From NCBI GenBank assembly GCA_009363875.1, contig CM018685.1:54323087-54387086 (forward strand): a stretch of 64,000 nt of DNA, in the 5' to 3' direction. The notes beneath the pieces were generated by a model that saw only the letters and a program-made list of their open reading frames with translations, had not been told where the DNA came from and made no database searches. The position numbers and the translations under genes were made by a program. Positions 46,207 to 56,450 of the stretch are shown here, piece after piece. Each line of letters opens with the position of its first letter. The stretch's first letter is position 1. The stretch comes from Mikania micrantha (taxonomy: Eukaryota; Streptophyta; Magnoliopsida; Asterales; Asteraceae).

Positions 46207-46861
46207 ATGGACGAGAAGAACAAGTCCATGTCAAGCTCGGGTGGCGATGATACGCCAGTTACAACAACAACCTTACCCAGTATATTCCCACTTTTCAGTA
46301 GGGTCTGGGGGAAGGATAGATACAAACCTTACCCCTATCCCAATTGTGATAGAGAGCCTGCTCCAAAAGAGTCACCGGCTCAAAGTTATCGTTTGAAGTT
46401 GATCATCTCAATGATTTTAACGTTATTTTCACAAAATAATTAAAATAAAGTTAAAATTAGCGCACTTTTACTTTTGCCCTTTAAGAGCCCACACATATAT
46501 ACATTATATGCGTGCACCGCAAATGAGGCGTGATGATACACCAGTTAATGAGGTTGAAATACTTGAAAGGTCGTTGGGACAGAGGCGTGGCCACATTCGA
46601 GGTGTTGGCCGAACGGTGAAAAGTGTAACCCCGGATGTTGCTCCAAGTATGTCGTATATCCCACACAATCAAGATTTGCATGACGAATTACGACAAGCAA
46701 ATGCTCGTTGGCAAGAACAGCAAGAAATTAACATACAGATGCAACAATAGATAAACGAGCTGATGTCACGCCAAAAAGCCTTTGACAATCCCTTCGACAA
46801 CACCTACAAATCAACCTTTAAAGAAGAAGAAGATGATGATGATGATGATGAGAGTGAATAG
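46207..46861 (+). pseudogene. CACTA (En/Spm-like) transposase C-terminal remnant, split by a SINE
   Basis: A first piece (MDEKNKSMSS, 46207-46261) and a second piece (46532-46861) belong together once the SINE at 46262-46531 is set aside. The second contains EILERSLGQRRGHIRGVGR, the block common to the C-termini of plant En/Spm-type transposases, followed by a coiled-coil stretch (LRQANARWQEQQEINIQMQQ) and an acidic Glu/Asp tail. One in-frame stop (at 46748) interrupts the coiled coil. No catalytic part or CACTA ends were found. Confidence 0.68.
46262..46531 (-). mobile_element. SINE-like retroposon with TTG tail, copy B
   Basis: Reverse-oriented sister of 29448-29723. On the minus strand it starts GCCTCATTTGCGGTGCACGC and ends TACTGGGTAAGGTTGTTGTTG. 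The flanks GATGATACGCCAGTTA (46246-46261) and GATGATACACCAGTTA (46532-46547) are a 16-bp duplication with one change. It landed in the transposase remnant. Confidence 0.87.
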
Positions 46862-46874
46862 GATTTCACTTGGT

Positions 46875-46994
46875 TTATCTTGTGTTTGTTTAAAACTACA
46901 TTGTTTGTGTGTGTTTGGATTGAATTATCTTGTGTTTGTTTAAAACTACATTGTTTGTGTGTGTTTGGATTGAATTATCTTGTGTTTGTGGTTG
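46875..46994. repeat. 60-bp tandem duplication
   Basis: TTATCTTGTGTTTGTTTAAA and the following 40 bases are repeated exactly once, with a third partial copy. It lies in the 3' flank of the transposase remnant. Confidence 0.85.
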
Positions 46995-47375
46995 AATTTG
47001 GATTCGGATGTGTAGTGTTAAACATTTAAACATGGTTTACGCATGCACGCATTAGGATAATTGTATTTGAACCCATAACCTTTGATTGGAATGCAAACAT
47101 CATTTACCACTTACCGTTAACCTTAAAATTTAAATCCTTGTAGGTGTTACTATTAAAAAATATATATTTTCTCGGGTCATACGAGTTGTTCCTCAATTTT
47201 ATGAATTTGATAGGCCATAATTATCGGAACTGTGCACCAGCAAATCTAGTTGTGACAGAAAAGCTGTAGCCATGAATATGGAGAGGCTTAGCATGGGTTC
47301 TATGTTGCATGTGATCGATCTGGCTCTGGCACCATCCCTAGGAATGGACAAAACACACTTTTCATCCAATAAAAC
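46995..47375. other. non-coding stretch, nothing recognised
   Basis: No gene, repeat or element edge is evident here. Confidence 0.4.
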
Positions 47376-47384
47376 TGAAACATC

Positions 47385-47488
47385 GAGATCTTGGGTTCTT
47401 AGATTGGAGGTCTTGGATTCAAATCCAAGCAAGAGTGAAATATTGAGTGTAGAGTAGGAGTATGATAGTATGGCTGCTAAAAAAAAAT
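47385..47488 (+). mobile_element. SINE, short copy, same family as 50655-50793
   Basis: From GGATTCAAATCCAAGCAAGA to GTATGGCTGCTAAAAAAA it matches the SINE at 50655-50793, with a B box but a degenerate or lost A box. TGAAACATC stands on both sides (47376-47384 and 47489-47497). Confidence 0.78.
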
Positions 47489-47817
47489 TGAAACATCTAA
47501 CAGAGAGAAACTACTTAAGATCAATTCAATATTGCTTTGGAAAATGAAGATATATAGACAAAGAATGACTTATTGAAATAACATGTTTCAAAATCTTTGT
47601 TTCACGTCTTTGAATTTCAAATACAATACAAACCTAAAACGAAAACGAAATATATGGGTTTAAATTTATTCCAAGCGAATTTGGATTAAACCTCACGGGT
47701 TGGGTTGAAAAGATTGTTGTTTTATATTTCTTTATGATGTAATTTATGTAAGAACTTAAATTGGTGAGTTATTATATAGTTACTAGAGCATTCAGGATAG
47801 TCGATATTAAAAAAACT

Positions 47818-48029
47818 TAGGTGATGGGTTAATCCATCTTGAGACAGGTTTAAAGGACATCAAGTGAAGGGTCAGACTGGGATTTTATCCCAGGTTTGAT
47901 CCCAATGAGGGCGAATGTTTACTTATTCCACGGATTCCTGCGCATCTGGGGGCATATGTCTTACCTTTGTCCGATGATCCAGGTTAAAACAACATACATG
48001 GTACTTAAGAACATCGTTGTTCAAAAAAA
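47818..48029 (+). mobile_element. SINE-like insertion
   Basis: A B-box-like GGTTTGATCCC, a body ending CATCGTTGTTCAAAAAAA and degenerate flanks GATATTAAA/GATACTAAA suggest an older SINE of the type whose tail reads GTTCAAAAA. The A box is not clear. Confidence 0.5.
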
Positions 48030-48812
48030 GATACTAAACATAAAAACTATACACACGACATGAGCTGTCATGCCATATTTTACTTATTTTTCAAATATCT
48101 TTATTTTTACACCAACACTAATTTATATACACACAATATTTTTATTGTGTATGGGGATTCATGCAGACATTTTAAGCTTGTATCAGATTATTTATGTAAA
48201 CCTGTTAAAAACTCGCTTAAAATGAGCCGCGTCCGAACCAGGGTAGCTTGACTCGAACTCGGCTCGTGGCTCGACTCATTGGTTCCGCTCGATTTATAAT
48301 ACACACACATATATAGAAAATCTAATACACATATTATATTAAATATTAAATATATAAAAATATATATATTATGTATTTTGTATATACTAGGCTAAAACAT
48401 GTTAATTATATGAATTTTAAATTTTAAATTATTTGACATTTTAAAAAAATAAAGTTTATCACATTAACATGTAAATAATATATAACGAAAGTTGATAGAA
48501 ATAATTTTGCGTGCATGTGACGAGGAGTTAATTTGGAAATAGCTTGGACATTGTCTTCATATGTGTCCTATATATATAAAGCAACTGCAAGTCACGGATA
48601 ACCTATAATGTGAATCACGAGTCAACAATCTCACAACCTCCAATCCAATCCAATCCATTTTCCTCAAATCCAATCCACTTGCGGTTCCTAAATGTCTCGA
48701 TTCTAGAGCGATAACAAGCACAAGATTGCACAAGATTTACAACAAACGTAAATATGAGTAACGAGACCTAATGACATTTAACTCAATGACACAAGATGGT
48801 TAAGAAATCTAT
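48030..48812. other. non-coding stretch with GGCTCG-rich block
   Basis: AT-rich sequence. Bases 48215-48290 repeat GGCTCGTGGCTCGACTC, similar to 29966-30105 and 49240-49440. CAATCCAATCCAATCCA is a micro-repeat at about 48640. Nothing codes. Confidence 0.45.
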
Positions 48813-48823
48813 GTTAATAAAAA

Positions 48824-48986
48824 TGGTGAACGCCATCATTAGGCGCTCCTCAATGACCGGTCTCACGGCCAACATGAGAGAGATAAATCGCGTGACTCAG
48901 GGAAATTGGATGGGGATAGGCTTTGAACCTTATACCTTTATTATAGATTCTCACCCCTTACCACTAGGCCACCATCGCGGGGATAC
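48824..48986 (-). mobile_element. SINE-like insertion (minus strand)
   Basis: Read on the minus strand it starts CCCCGCGATGGTGGCCTAGT with an A box TGGCCTAGTGG, then a B box GGTTCAAAGCC some 45 bases later. GTTAATAAAAA stands on both sides (48813-48823 and 48987-48997). No long A tail is present. Confidence 0.6.
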
Positions 48987-48997
48987 GTTAATAAAAA

Positions 48998-49615
48998 AAA
49001 ATATGGAAATGGAATTATGTACGAATAATAGCCCCCCCCCCCCCAGTAGGACTTTCCAAAACCTTGTTGCTCGAAATCTTGCTAGAAAAAAACAAGAAAA
49101 AAGTTCGACTCACAAAAAAAAAACTCGTTGAAAATGAGTCGATATATCATATTATATTAAATATATAAAAAAAAATATATATTATTAGAGTAAATATATC
49201 TATGTATATGTCTACTATATTAAATACATGTAAAGTAGAAAATAAACATTCGACTTGTGGCTCAACTCGTGGCTCGAAATTTTTGACCAGCTCAACTCGT
49301 GGCTCGAGATTTTTGTCCAGCTAAATCTCATGCTTGAATTTTTTGCTAGAAAATAACTATGAACTGTCTCAACTTGACTAAAAAATTCTCAAGCTCGATC
49401 CATGCATGTATTAGCTTGGCTCGATTGGAACCCTAGCCCCAACTAATACACTCAATTGATACATTATCATACAAACATCAAAGGTGAACATAGTAAGCTG
49501 CCCCAGTGCCACCTAGGCCTAGCTAGGTCATTTAAAACAGCCCATGAAGAGACTTGTAAAAACTATAAAACTTATATGGGCTTATTATTCAGAGCAATAG
49601 CTTACCTTAAAGCAA
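48998..49615. other. non-coding stretch with poly-C and GGCTCG repeats
   Basis: It holds a run of about 14 C at 49031-49044 and two copies of CAACTCGTGGCTCGA.ATTTT around 49263-49315. The short plus-strand frame at 49456-49677 shows no family. Confidence 0.4.
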
Positions 49616-50372
49616 GAGGCCGTTTGGTTGTGTCTGAATCATTAAGATCTGAATGGTTAAGATGTCTGAATGGTTAAGAGGGTCTGAACCATTAAGTGGT
49701 GGTGTTTGTTTTATTATCTGAATGAAAAAAAAACCCTTTTAATTGAAAAACCCTAAAAGAAAGTTCAAACCCATCCCGTCGGTAGACTGCTCGAGCATCG
49801 CCGCCTCCTGCCTCCCGTCGCCGCCACCCGTCTCCGCTCCAGTCGCCGGCTTCGCCTTGGTCGCCGGCTTCGCAACCTGTCGTCGATGTCCCGCCTCCCA
49901 TCGCATTCGCCTACTGTCGCACACTCCGAGCATCAAACGGTCGCCTCATGATGCTTTGATGCGGTGGCGTCGAATGGCGGTCCGGTAGGCGGTGGAGCAT
50001 CGAACGGCGGTGCAGTAGGCTGCTGGGTCGAGCGGCGCCAAGATAGGGTTGGGGGAGGAGGAAGACGGGATGCTTTGATGCGGTCGGCGGTGGCGTCGAA
50101 TGGCGGTCCGGTAGGCGGTAGGGTCGAGCGGCGGCGGTGCAGTAGGTTGTTGGTCGAGCGGCGCCGAGATAGGGGTGGGGAGGAGGAAGCCGGCGTGAAG
50201 GAAAGACGAGACACAACATTTTTTTTCTCCATTTTTTCTATTCAGACCCATTCAGACTTGATTCAAGATCTGAACCATTCAGACCTCCATTCAGATGTTT
50301 TTTTTCGTTTAGATGTCCCAAACAAACAGTCTGATTCGATTCAGACCAATTAAATGGCTACCAAACAGCCCC
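49616..50372. mobile_element. 757-bp hAT-like non-autonomous element with GC-rich cargo
   Basis: Ends GAGGCCGTTTGGT...TCTGAATCATTAAG and the reverse complement GGGGCTGTTTGGTAGCC...TTGGTCTGAATC form subterminal inverted repeats of TCTGAATGGTT type. The flanks TAAAGCAA and TAAGCCCA are a poor 8-bp match. The middle (49780-50210) is far more GC-rich than anything else in the window and contains a 119-bp tandem duplication. No conserved domain is seen in any of its frames, so I do not call a gene. Confidence 0.65.
49951..50190. repeat. 119-bp GC-rich tandem duplication
   Basis: ATGCTTTGATGCGGTGGCGT at 49951 recurs at 50070 (as TGCGGTCGGCGGTGGCGT), and the two copies run in parallel through GCGGTCCGGTAGGCGGT and GGTCGAGCGGCGCC. 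It lies inside the hAT-like element and explains why three frames stay open there. Confidence 0.8.
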
Positions 50373-50641
50373 TAAGCCCACATAGTAATACCCTTATCTT
50401 AATTTTTTTTTTGTCTCTACTTTGGTCCGTGTGACGTGTCTTTGGTTTTTGGTATATCCACAACCTGATTGATGTTTATATAATTGGAATATTCAAAACG
50501 ATTTTGTATTACTTTTACACTTTCTTTTTTCTTTTCTTTTTTTTAAAGAAAAACAAAGAAAGACCTTATTTATTGACACGTTTTTTTATTTTGTTTGTAA
50601 ATAAAGAAGATAGGTTCCAAAAGCACAAAGTAACATATCAG
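50373..50641. other. non-coding stretch, nothing recognised
   Basis: T-rich tracts at 50401-50412 and 50525-50545; no gene. Confidence 0.4.
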
Positions 50642-50654
50642 CTATTCCATCACA

Positions 50655-50793
50655 TGTCAATGTAGGACTAGCCTACTTGGTAGAGGCATTGTCTCTTAAA
50701 AATAAGGTCTTGGGTTCAAATCCAAGCAAGAGTGAAATTTTGGGTGTAATTTAGAGTATGAGTATAATAGTATATCTGTTAAAAAAAAAAAAA
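50655..50793 (+). mobile_element. 139-bp SINE with 13-bp target duplication
   Basis: A box TAGCCTACTTGG (50669-50680) and B box GGGTTCAAATCC (50712-50723) are followed by a short body and poly-A. CTATTCCATCACA stands exactly on both sides (50642-50654 and 50794-50806). A shorter relative is at 47385-47488. Confidence 0.9.
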
Positions 50794-50997
50794 CTATTCC
50801 ATCACAGAAGTCGTGATGTGATTGGACCACCTGGCACATCGCAGCTTATCTCTTTTGTCGTTTTCACACACCCGCCTTCAAAACGTGTCAATTCATTCTT
50901 CACCAGTTTATTTTCCTTTTAGTCAATCATTTTAAAAGCAGTAGGACCACCTCATTACATTTGTTACCTACCAATTCCCACTACTAATAAATAATAA

Positions 50998-52752
50998 CTA
51001 GGTTTAATCCGACCCGCGCGTTGCGGCGGGTTATCACAGTACACTCTCAAGAACGGGTGTTATATATCATTTGCAAAAGTATAAGTTACATAACAAAATC
51101 AAATATCTCATCACAAACTCTATACAATTTTTCATAAAAACATAAAATTATATAAAATCCTGACAAATATGTTACAAAAATATTAGACAAAATTATTTAC
51201 AAAATCTTTCTCACCGACAACCAATCATTTGAATTAAAAAAACCCAAAAACAAATCTCTCAAATTTAGTGGCCAAGATCGAAAAAACAAAACTTTAAAAA
51301 TTTTAGTGGCTAAAATAAAAAAAAACATAACTTTATATTATAAAAAAGTTTTAGTAACCAAAATTGAAAAAACAAAACTTTACTGTTAAGTTTTAGTGGC
51401 CAAAATCGAAAAAACAAAACTTTATATTATATAAAAGTTTTAGTGGCCAAAATATAAAAAAAAAACTTTAAAAAGTTTTAGTGGTCAAAACCAAAAAACA
51501 AAACTTTATATTATATAAAAGTTTTAGTGGCAAAAATCGAAAAAACAAAACTTTAAAAGTTTTAGTGGCCAAAATCAAAAAAACCAAATTTATATTACAT
51601 AAAAGTTTAGTGACTAAAATCGAAAAAACAAAACTGTACTAATATAAAAGTTTTAGTGACCAAAATCGAAAATCAAAACTTTAAAAGTTTTAGTGGTCAA
51701 AATAAAAAAAAAACAAAACTTTATATTATATAAAAGTTTTAGTGACCAAAATCGGAAAAATAAAACTTTACTATTAAGTTTTAGTGGACAAAATCGTAAA
51801 AATAAAACTTTATATTATACAAAAGTTTTAGTGGCCAAAATCAAAAAAACAAAACTTTAAAAAGTTTTAGTGGCCAAAATCGAAAAAACAAAACTTTACT
51901 TATTACTAATATTATATAAAAGTTTTAGTTGCCAAAATCGGAAAAACAAAACTTAACAAAACTTTAATATAATTATTGTGTTCAAATTGTAAATCCTAAA
52001 ACTATACTATTTTATAAAAGTTTTAGTGACAAAAATCGAAAAAATAAAACTTTACTTATTACTAATATTATATAAAAGTTTTAGTGGCCAAAATCGGAAA
52101 AACATAACTTAACAAAACTTTAATATAATTATTGTGTTCAAATTGTAAATCTTAAAACTATACTATTCCTTTTCAATGTGTTTTAATATATATATATATA
52201 ATAATAATAATAATAATAACTAAAAAACTTATACTTTATTTTTGGTACTAAATCTTCTAAATTGATTAAAATTTTAAAACTACCTACATGATAAAATAAA
52301 ATAAATGATGTTGCTAAATAAATAATAACTACAACAAAAGGATGTGTGTGACGTCTCATAGTATCAACAAAGTATGTGTGTAAATCTAAAAAAAAAATAA
52401 TAATAAAGGGTTCAAGTTCTGTAAAAAGTAAGATTAGAGAGTTAGTTCCTTTTTTTTGTATTTGAAAACACTCTCATGCTAACTTTCTTTATGTGATTTA
52501 TATTCAAACATAAAAATCTTTTTTTCCCCTTTGAAATGAAATATTATTAAATTTGTTCAACAAATATTTCATATTGAGAATTAAAATTAAAAAAAAAAAT
52601 GAAAAATTTAAGTTGTGACTTGTTTTGTTAACAAAAAACAGAAAATAAAAACTAGAAGTGTTATTTTTTAAATAGTCGTTATAAATTATTATCTTTTAAT
52701 GGATAATTATCAAAAAAGTTAATTGAAAAAATATAATATTAATAATTAGTGA
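50998..52752 (-). mobile_element. candidate Helitron with minisatellite interior
   Basis: The 3' end on the minus strand is secure in form: CCCGCCGCAACGCGCGGG hairpin, ten bases, CTAG (50998-51001), then host T (plus-strand A at 50997). A possible 5' end TCACTAATTATTAATATTA at 52752 has A outside, but is only one of several candidates. Most of the interior is a tandem repeat. No Rep/helicase gene. Confidence 0.55.
51265..52110. repeat. minisatellite of about 50 bp, some 16 copies
   Basis: The unit AAAAGTTTTAGTGGCCAAAATC plus GAAAAAACAAAACTTTATATT recurs with length changes of up to 20 bp. A larger 125-bp duplicate (51895-52000 and 52045-52160) ends it. Confidence 0.82.
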
Positions 52753-53479
52753 TTATTTATATACATCCCATCGATCCATCCTTTCATCCGTATGCTATGA
52801 TGACTTGTACTTTTATTGTCACACAACTCTTTCCTTAAAAATATCCGGAACCAAGTGTTTCAGCTTTACTCATCCGAGAGTGATACGAATCAACATAACG
52901 AAAGGGTTGTGCTAATCTCACACCCATTCACACTCATTTCTTTATTTTCACACCCTTTATACATGTCGTATAGATCACTACGTCACGTACAACAACATTC
53001 TTGCCTGACATTCTAGGCAATGATTAAGTGTTGTACGACACGTATCATACTATACGCCACGTACAAAACATCGTACAAGCAGTACTGACACCTCTGCACT
53101 ATGATGGGATGTTGTACGCCACGTAGAGTGCTCTACATGTCGTATAAAGGACAATAATATGAGAGGAGCAGGCTGAGACCTGACATGCTGAAAAATGTAT
53201 ACGCCACGTAGAGCACTATACGTGGCGTATAAAAGGACAATAATTGGTTTTAGAGTCTGGTCGTTGTACTATTAGCGTCTTATACGCCACGTATAAAAAT
53301 TTTGAAAATGAAACATCGTACAAAAAATGAAACGACGTAAGATTCCATAAATTATATATATATCGAAAGAACGAACGTTAAGAATTCATTCACGTTTCTT
53401 GCTACGAATTCTTTATTTGAATTCTTTCAATTGTTTATTGTATTCACATAATGTAATTTTGGAACGTTAATTTCTTCTT
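52753..53479. repeat. cluster of TACGCCACGTA direct and inverted repeats
   Basis: ACGCCACGTA, ACGTGGCGTA and ACGTCACGTA variants occur at least eight times between 52970 and 53300. One pair, TACGCCACGTA and TACGTGGCGTA at 53200-53230, forms a perfect 11-bp hairpin with an 8-base loop. It lies just 5' of the MULE/FAR1-like pseudogene, so it may be its terminal or promoter region; the ACGTGGC core is also a bZIP/G-box half. Confidence 0.6.
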
Positions 53480-54237
53480 TGGAGACGACAAGATAGAACA
53501 AGATTATGTCGGTCGATCTTATCATGGTGACAGTAGACCTCAAGAGCTGCCTGATTTAAACGAGGAACCCAACTTTCAATCATACAACGCGAATAGGTTC
53601 CCGATTTAAATGAGGATCCTTGCGTTGAATCTTTTTACACTTACGAAAACCAGCAAGAATTTGGATGGGAAAGTCAGCTTTCATACATGCATGAAGAAGA
53701 TGTATATTCAGAACCACAAAATAGCGGGCATGATTACTTCGACGGGGGCCATCATGATAAAGTGTTTTGGGATACCAATCAGGTATAATTTAGATTGACT
53801 TTCGTATTTTTAACATTAGATATATTTTATATCATGTTATTGTTATAGGAATTTATGTCTCATGATGAGCTGGTTGCCTGGGTGAAAAGCAGAGCGGTTG
53901 ACAACGGTTATATTGTAGTCACCGCTCGATCTAAAAGGAAAGGAGACGTTGTAAAGAATGTATGGCTTGTTTGTGATCGTAGTGGCGAACACTAGACCGT
54001 TGCGACGCGTAGACGCTCCGGCAGCAAGAAAATTGGCTGTCCATTTAAACTAGCTGGCGTTTACAACGAAAAGCGTCTTATTTGGTAGTTAGATGTCCGA
54101 AATGACGAGCATAACCATGAGGCAGCTCAACATCTAGAAGGGCATCCATTTGTAAGAAGGTTGTCTCAAGACGAACAAAAGATGGTGGGACAGCTGACAG
54201 AACATATGGCAAAATGTTGTTTGGTCAATTATGCAAT
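53480..54237 (+). pseudogene. MULE transposase / FAR1-like N-terminal fragment
   Basis: Two exons are apparent: 53480-53782, acidic and Asn/Gln-rich with one frameshift (the VPDLNEDP motif is in the second frame), and 53849 to about 54237, separated by a 66-bp intron with GT and TAG ends. Exon 2 reads SHDELVAWVKSRAVDNGY and then a Cys, GCPFKLAGVY and HNHE, the C2H2 (WRKY-GCM1/FAR1-type) DNA-binding module found in Mutator-like transposases and in their domesticated FAR1/FRS relatives. Two in-frame stops interrupt it. It breaks off where the LTR of element 4 begins, so the catalytic domain is missing. Confidence 0.75.
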
Positions 54238-56301
54238 GTTCCGACCTCCAGTCGGGGTGGCCATACGGCTCGCAACAGTGGGGCTTGTCAGGCCCAAATA
54301 GTACTATTCAGAATTACCACGCTAAGCGCAACGCGCTATTAACGGTTCGAGGTGTGTTCAATGAGGACTTATCAGTTTTGTGGATGAATGCCACACATAT
54401 GCATATACGATATTAGCATGTACAAAAATAACCAAAAGTGTGTAAGTTGTTCAAAAACAGTTGTATGCAATGTTTTCTCCCCCAAAGGTAGAAAATGTAA
54501 AAAGGGGCCCTGAACTCACCTGGTTAGCAGTTCCAGTATGTGTGTAAATGTTCGCGTCTGCGAAAGCTAGCACCTGCTAGTATGCACCTATAACCATATA
54601 GGTGTGAGTATGTGTTTTGTGGTGTGTTGTATCCCATACAACTCTAAGTGTCGGTGTGCTCAACCGAGTGTGTGTGTGTTAACTAGTGAGACTCGACGAA
54701 TCATTGGTGACACGATTGTTGTGTTTATGTGCCTTAATGCACATAAGACACCAAAATGCATCCTATTAATCTAATCACATAAGTTACCATTTTTAGAAAG
54801 TTTCCAATTTAGGAAAGTGTGGTTATGAAATCCCATTTCATAAAGTTAAAACTTCTAGTATGTTTATAAAACATGTTTAAACTCTTAAAACATGTCGTTT
54901 GCGCATAAATCACCATTTATGCCGTTTTGCCTAAATAAAGGTCCTTATTTGGAAAGTATCCGTTTAAAAACTTGTTTTCACAAATCAAGGTTTCCAATAT
55001 GCTTAGAAACCATTTTTAAGCATATTTCAATACTCAAAGTTCATCAAAACATTTTGGAACATCAAAAGCCCTCTTTTGATTTTTAAAAGTTTCCTTTTAT
55101 AGCAAGTTTATACAAAACCATGTTTTTGACAAAAATCAAATATTCCAATGTGTTTCTAAACACTCCAATACACATTTAACAACATCTAGACATGTCTAGA
55201 TCATCACAAATCCAAGACTTGCAACATAAAAGTTTCCTTTTATGGCAAGTGTACCAAAACATCATCAAATCAATCAATAACTCAACAAAACTCAAATCTA
55301 ACATTCTAAACTATCAAATCAGAAGATCTATAACAATATACCCATCAAATCAAGAACACATTCGTGCACAATAACCGTATGGAGTTGCATGTAGGTTTTT
55401 AGCCCTTGCATGTACGATCTAACACTAGGAAGACGTTTAAAACTACCTTAGAAGCGTAGATTCGTGATAGAACAGATTCTGATGTTGACAAGCTACTGAT
55501 TTGTGGTTGTTCCAAGTTCTTGATGGCTCCTATCAACTTCTTCGAGCTCCAATGGTCTCCAAATCACCAAGAATAGCCTCCAAATGATTCTAGATAATTT
55601 GAGAGTGGATTTCAGTGGGGTTGGGTCGGGATTTGGTGAAGAAGCTCTGTGAAGTCGCAAGGAAACCGACTGAAATGAATTGGGGTTGATTATAAAGAAA
55701 TTTTGATCTGCATGGCCTTCGCGTACCGCGGAGGCCGATCAAAATCCTTTACCGCGTACCGCGATGGGATTCGGGAGTCTCGACTCCTGGTTTTCTTCGC
55801 GTGCCGCGAAGACTTTCGCCAGGGGATCTCCGCGTACCGCGACGGGTCTATTTCCTTGTTTTTCGATTTCGTTGATACGATTTCGTTCGTACTCGATTCC
55901 TAATGTTTATCCTAAACATCTAATGCATGTTTAAGCACATAAACATATAATAACATATAAGTTCGATAGATCACCAACATTCGTGAGACTCGTGTGTGTT
56001 TCGATAATTCCTCGAATTATCTTTGATAGTTTGTGCTCGTGTCTAACGAAGTGTTTGCACGCTTGATTAATCCTAATCAACGTTTGATGCACAATCCAAT
56101 TGTGTTTGTGTTGTGTTTGCCACACTTGGTTTCCAAAACCAACGTGCAATGTACGATTCGATACTTCCACGAACTATCGTTTCGTAGTTGTTTGTGTTCA
56201 ACTCATCTAATTAAACATAATTAAATGAAATGCAAAACGTATGAATGTGAAATGTAAAGAACGTAAGAGTTGCAATTTACCTGAAATTGCCGGGTGTCAC
56301 A
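54238..56301 (-). repeat. 3' LTR of element 4, truncated
   Basis: The stretch resembles the LTR of element 1 in layout, for example TTTTCTCCCCCAAA..AAAAAGGGGCC at 54474-54510 against 7412-7450, and ACCACGCT...AACGGTTCGA at 54316 against 7288. Its U3 edge TGTGACACCCGGCAATTTC is at 56301. The inner end (GGGGTGTGACA) is missing and the LTR abuts the MULE fragment near 54238. A set of CGCGTACCGCG palindromes lies at 55720-55842. Confidence 0.72.
55720..55842. promoter_or_regulatory. CGCGTACCGCGA motif cluster in element 4 LTR
   Basis: Three near-identical CGCGTACCGCG motifs (55720, 55753, 55831) and one CGCGTGCCGCGA (55799) occur in 125 bases of an otherwise AT-rich LTR. The reverse complement TCGCGGTACGCGA appears twice in the LTR of element 5 (59587 and 59631). 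It could be a CGCG-box-like regulatory site. Confidence 0.55.
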
Positions 56302-56450
56302 TCATACCCTTGTTGAAAGAAATTTCGTCCCGAAATTTGGTTGTTGTTGGTAGTGTTTGAGAAGCAACAGTGTTTGAAAGACAAAAATTTTCCGGAAATT
56401 TTCCGATTGTCACATCATCCCCTTGTTGAAAGGAATTTCGTCCCGAAATT
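56302..56450 (-). promoter_or_regulatory. two polypurine/LTR-junction blocks of element 4
   Basis: GTGTCACATCATACCCTTGT..AAATTTCGTCCCGAAATT at 56295-56338 and GTCACATCATCCCCTTGTTG..AATTTCGTCCCGAAATTT at 56409-56451 are tandem versions of the same block, as in element 1. By analogy the outer one borders the LTR. Confidence 0.68.

Noticed and set aside
49739..50353. Several overlapping ORFs of 65-129 codons on both strands in GC-rich DNA
   Set aside because: High GC and a 119-bp duplication lower stop frequency; sequences are low complexity without family motifs.
53200..53230. Perfect hairpin as a microRNA precursor
   Set aside because: Arms are only 11 bp, too short for a plant miRNA stem, and the motif is part of a repeated cluster.
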